From NCBI GenBank assembly GCA_913061145.1, contig CAJXUQ010000019.1, positions 1 to 64,000 on the forward strand: a stretch of 64,000 nucleotides of DNA. The letters are read 5' to 3'. Shown here one piece after another: positions 62,156 through 64,000 of the stretch. The notes under the pieces were generated by a model. It was not told the origin of the DNA. It ran no database searches and worked only from the letters and a program-made list of their open reading frames with translations. The position numbers and the translations under genes were made by a program. Source of the DNA: an uncultured Haliea sp. (lineage in GTDB: Bacteria; Pseudomonadota; Gammaproteobacteria; Pseudomonadales; Halieaceae). Position 1 is the first letter of the stretch, and every line of letters begins with the position of its first letter.

Positions 62156-63206
62156 CCAGGGGTGCTCGCGCGGCATCGCGCAGGTACTCAACAGCCAATG
62201 CCTCAGCGACCTCGTTGGATGGCCTCCCCGTCACATCTGCGCGATGCAACACTTCCGCCAACGTGTCGACAATGCGCTCAATGTGCGCGCGCTTCGCGTC
62301 CGCCGGTAAACCGGCACGCTGGTAGTGCACATCGATGATGCCCCCTGCATTAATCAGGAAGTCCGGACAGTAAAGAATGCCATGGCCCTGCAGGCGCGCT
62401 GAGTCTTCTCCCGTGGCCAACTGATTATTGGCCGCGCCGGCCACGATACCTGCACGCAGGGTGTCGATTGACTGCGCGTTCAGCACGGCGCCCATGGCGC
62501 AGGGCGCCAGAACGTCTACTTCGAGGCGGAGGATCTCAGCGGGGTCCACGGGTATCACACCCAACTCGTCACTTGCGCGTGTGATGTTTACTGGATTGAC
62601 GTCCGCACCGTAAACCACGGCACCGTCGGTGCGCAAATGGCGGGCCAGGTGATAACCGACATGGCCAAGGCCCTGCACCGCCACGCGCAAACCCGCGGTG
62701 CTGGCAACGCCGAGGCGATGCTGTACTGCCGTGCGAATGGCGAGGAATACGCCGTAGGCCGTGCTCGGAGATGGATCGCCCCCATGCTCATTATCATCTA
62801 TGCCACTGACATGGGGAGTGCGCCCGGCCATTCTGCGCAGGTCCTCAACGCCGGTTCCCGAGTCTTCAGCAGCGATGTAGCGGCCCCCTTGGGCATGCAC
62901 AAAATCGCCCATGGCACTGATCAGCGCGGGTGTCTTGTCACGGCGGGGATCGCCAATGATGACCGATTTGCCGCCACCCATTGGCAACCCGGCCAGAGCC
63001 GATTTGTAGGTCATGCCCCGGGACAGGCGCAGCACATCGTGCAGGGCATCGGCATCACTGGCATAGGGAAACATGCGGCAGCCCCCGACGCCAGGCCCGA
63101 GAGTGGAATCGTGCACGGCGATAATCGCTCGTAGTCCGGTACCGGCATCGCTGCCAAATGCCACCAGTTCGTGGCTATCCCAGGCGGGGGCTGAAAATAC
63201 GCTCAT
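62115..63206 (-). CDS. Leucine/valine-type dehydrogenase (Glu/Leu/Phe/Val dehydrogenase family)
   Basis: 363-aa NAD-dependent oxidative deaminase of branched-chain amino acids. It starts MSVFSAPAWDSHELVAFGSDAG; the catalytic Lys is in MTYKSALAGLPMGGGKSVIIGDPR, and the Rossmann motif AVQGLGHVGYHLARHL binds NAD. The length (leucine dehydrogenases are about 350-365 aa) supports the Leu/Val/Phe group over glutamate dehydrogenase. It converts the amino acid to its 2-oxo acid. It lies 28 bases beyond the stop of the IOR-like gene upstream, both reading the same way. Confidence 0.93.
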   Translation of the reverse strand: MSVFSAPAWDSHELVAFGSDAGTGLRAIIAVHDSTLGPGVGGCRMFPYASDADALHDVLRLSRGMTYKSALAGLPMGGGKSVIIGDPRRDKTPALISAMGDFVHAQGGRYIAAEDSGTGVEDLRRMAGRTPHVSGIDDNEHGGDPSPSTAYGVFLAIRTAVQHRLGVASTAGLRVAVQGLGHVGYHLARHLRTDGAVVYGADVNPVNITRASDELGVIPVDPAEILRLEVDVLAPCAMGAVLNAQSIDTLRAGIVAGAANNQLATGEDSARLQGHGILYCPDFLINAGGIIDVHYQRAGLPADAKRAHIERIVDTLAEVLHRADVTGRPSNEVAEALAVEYLRDAARAPLATALPSQVASAAR

Positions 63207-63234
63207 GAAGAGTTCCCTTTTTTACCGGCTGTAT

Positions 63235-64000
63235 TCAGGCGGCGTTGACGATGGTGACTGCATCCACAGTATCCCCACGAAACCGCCGCAGCAGTGCAGC
63301 GCGCTGCTCCGCCAGATTCTCGCGGTTGCGATCCTTGACGTGACCAAAGCCGCGCAAGCGGGATGGCAGCGCCGCCAGAGCGACGGCCGTGGCGTAATTG
63401 TCCGGGTTCAGACCTGCGCGCAGTTCCGCGAGCAGCGCGATGTAGTCATCGATGTCCGCGCGCTCCTGACGACGCTCTGCCGTGTAACCAAAGAGATCCA
63501 GCCGCGTTCCACGCAGCCGGCGCAGCCTGGCCAGCCAGCCGAAGGCCTTGAGCATCCACGGGCCGAACTCCTGCTTGATCAGGTGGCCGGTAGATGGGTC
63601 ACGCTTGCTGAACAGAGGCGGCGCCAGGTTGAAGCGCAGTTCGAAATCCCCCTCGAACTGTTGTTGCACCTTGCGCAGGAACTCGCCATCACTGTACAAC
63701 CTGGCAACCTCGTACTCATCCTTGTAGGCCATCAACTTGTAGAGTGCCCTGGCAACAACTGCGCTCAGGCTGCCAGGCTCCTCCGCCCGCGGGTCCGCGG
63801 CGCGCACACTGTTCACCTGCTGCAGGTAACGCTCTGCGTAAGCGGCATCCTGGTACGCCGTTAGACGCGCAGCACGATCGGCTGCAATCTCGTCCACCTG
63901 CTCGAGCCGGGGAACTGCACGAGGCGCCAGTTCCTCCACCAGGGCCAGCACCCGTTGCGGCTGATCTGCACAGCGACGCCCCCACAGGAACGCCTGCTTG
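63235..64000 (-). CDS. Indolepyruvate ferredoxin oxidoreductase, C-terminal fragment
   Basis: This holds the last 254 codons of a fused IorA/IorB-type protein (full length about 1150-1190 aa), with its 5' part beyond the window. The recognisable segment is QAFLWGRR, then LTAYQDAAYAERYLQQVNSVRAAD, VARALYKLMAYKDEYEVARLY and FGYTAERRQERADIDDYIALLAELRAGLNPDNY, the C-terminal domain of this enzyme. The enzyme oxidises aryl or branched 2-oxo acids to acyl-CoA. With the adjacent amino-acid dehydrogenase it gives a two-step breakdown route. Bases 63952-64000 continue the same frame. Confidence 0.88.
   Translation of the reverse strand, partial: KQAFLWGRRCADQPQRVLALVEELAPRAVPRLEQVDEIAADRAARLTAYQDAAYAERYLQQVNSVRAADPRAEEPGSLSAVVARALYKLMAYKDEYEVARLYSDGEFLRKVQQQFEGDFELRFNLAPPLFSKRDPSTGHLIKQEFGPWMLKAFGWLARLRRLRGTRLDLFGYTAERRQERADIDDYIALLAELRAGLNPDNYATAVALAALPSRLRGFGHVKDRNRENLAEQRAALLRRFRGDTVDAVTIVNAA

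Overview
This is a GC-rich, densely coding stretch of a gammaproteobacterial chromosome. The gene set and order fit a marine aerobic heterotroph of the Halieaceae / Cellvibrionales kind: an rnm-yciO-scpA-scpB-rluB block, yciB and yciI, a complete gspC-to-gspN type II secretion operon, a large TonB-dependent receptor, Na+-coupled amino-acid symporters, paired acyl-CoA dehydrogenases and many short-chain dehydrogenases. The lineage is an inference from gene content. I saw no rRNA, tRNA, CRISPR array, insertion sequence or prophage. No gap between genes exceeds about 300 bases. Bases 1-42 are not biological: they are an Illumina Nextera i5/transposase adapter, so the window starts at an untrimmed contig end inside a yciK-like gene.

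Layout. 43-8113: yciK fragment (+); the block rnm, yciO, scpA, scpB, rluB (-), overlapping or tightly spaced; then yciB, yciI, an SH3 protein, a periplasmic cyclophilin, pdxJ and an RluA-type synthase (+). 8115-15026: sulfurtransferase (-), DUF2244 protein, rimO, rsmE (+), a TonB-dependent receptor with a readable promoter/operator, and msrA (-). 15230-18145: a 62-aa protein, a VWA-like protein, a membrane J-protein whose C-terminal J domain resembles mitochondrial Tim14/Pam18, a 106-aa protein and HtpX; possibly a membrane protein quality-control unit. 18123-25387: EthD-like protein, two SDRs, DUF1499 protein, secreted DegS/DegP-like protease, two adjacent acyl-CoA dehydrogenases and a ketosteroid-isomerase-like protein with its catalytic triad intact; this looks like catabolism of a steroid or other polycyclic/isoprenoid compound. 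25394-30082: RND pump with adaptor under a HlyU-like dithiol ArsR regulator that has a clear promoter/operator.

30211-38286: class II aldolase-like protein, lipid-anchored-type tyrosine phosphatase, cardiolipin synthase (+), AGCS and NSS symporters, an M24B aminopeptidase and a 59-aa rubredoxin (-). 38316-49781: type II secretion genes gspC, D, E, F, G, H, I, J, K, L, M, N (-), preceded by a TATAAT promoter and four direct repeats of exactly 11 bp, the pattern bound by OmpR/PhoB-family regulators. 49989-58393: cysK, GNAT acetyltransferase, quinone oxidoreductase, SrmB-like helicase, oligopeptidase A, an atypical PTPS-family protein, an SDR and a YhhQ-type queuosine-precursor transporter.

58581-61861: an OmpR-family response regulator, a free Hpt protein and a PAS/GAF hybrid histidine kinase, together a complete split phosphorelay. 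61964-64000: a possible 63-aa membrane protein, leucine/valine-type dehydrogenase and the C-terminus of a fused indolepyruvate:ferredoxin oxidoreductase; the last two point to amino-acid breakdown, in line with the peptidases, secretion system and symporters earlier in the window.
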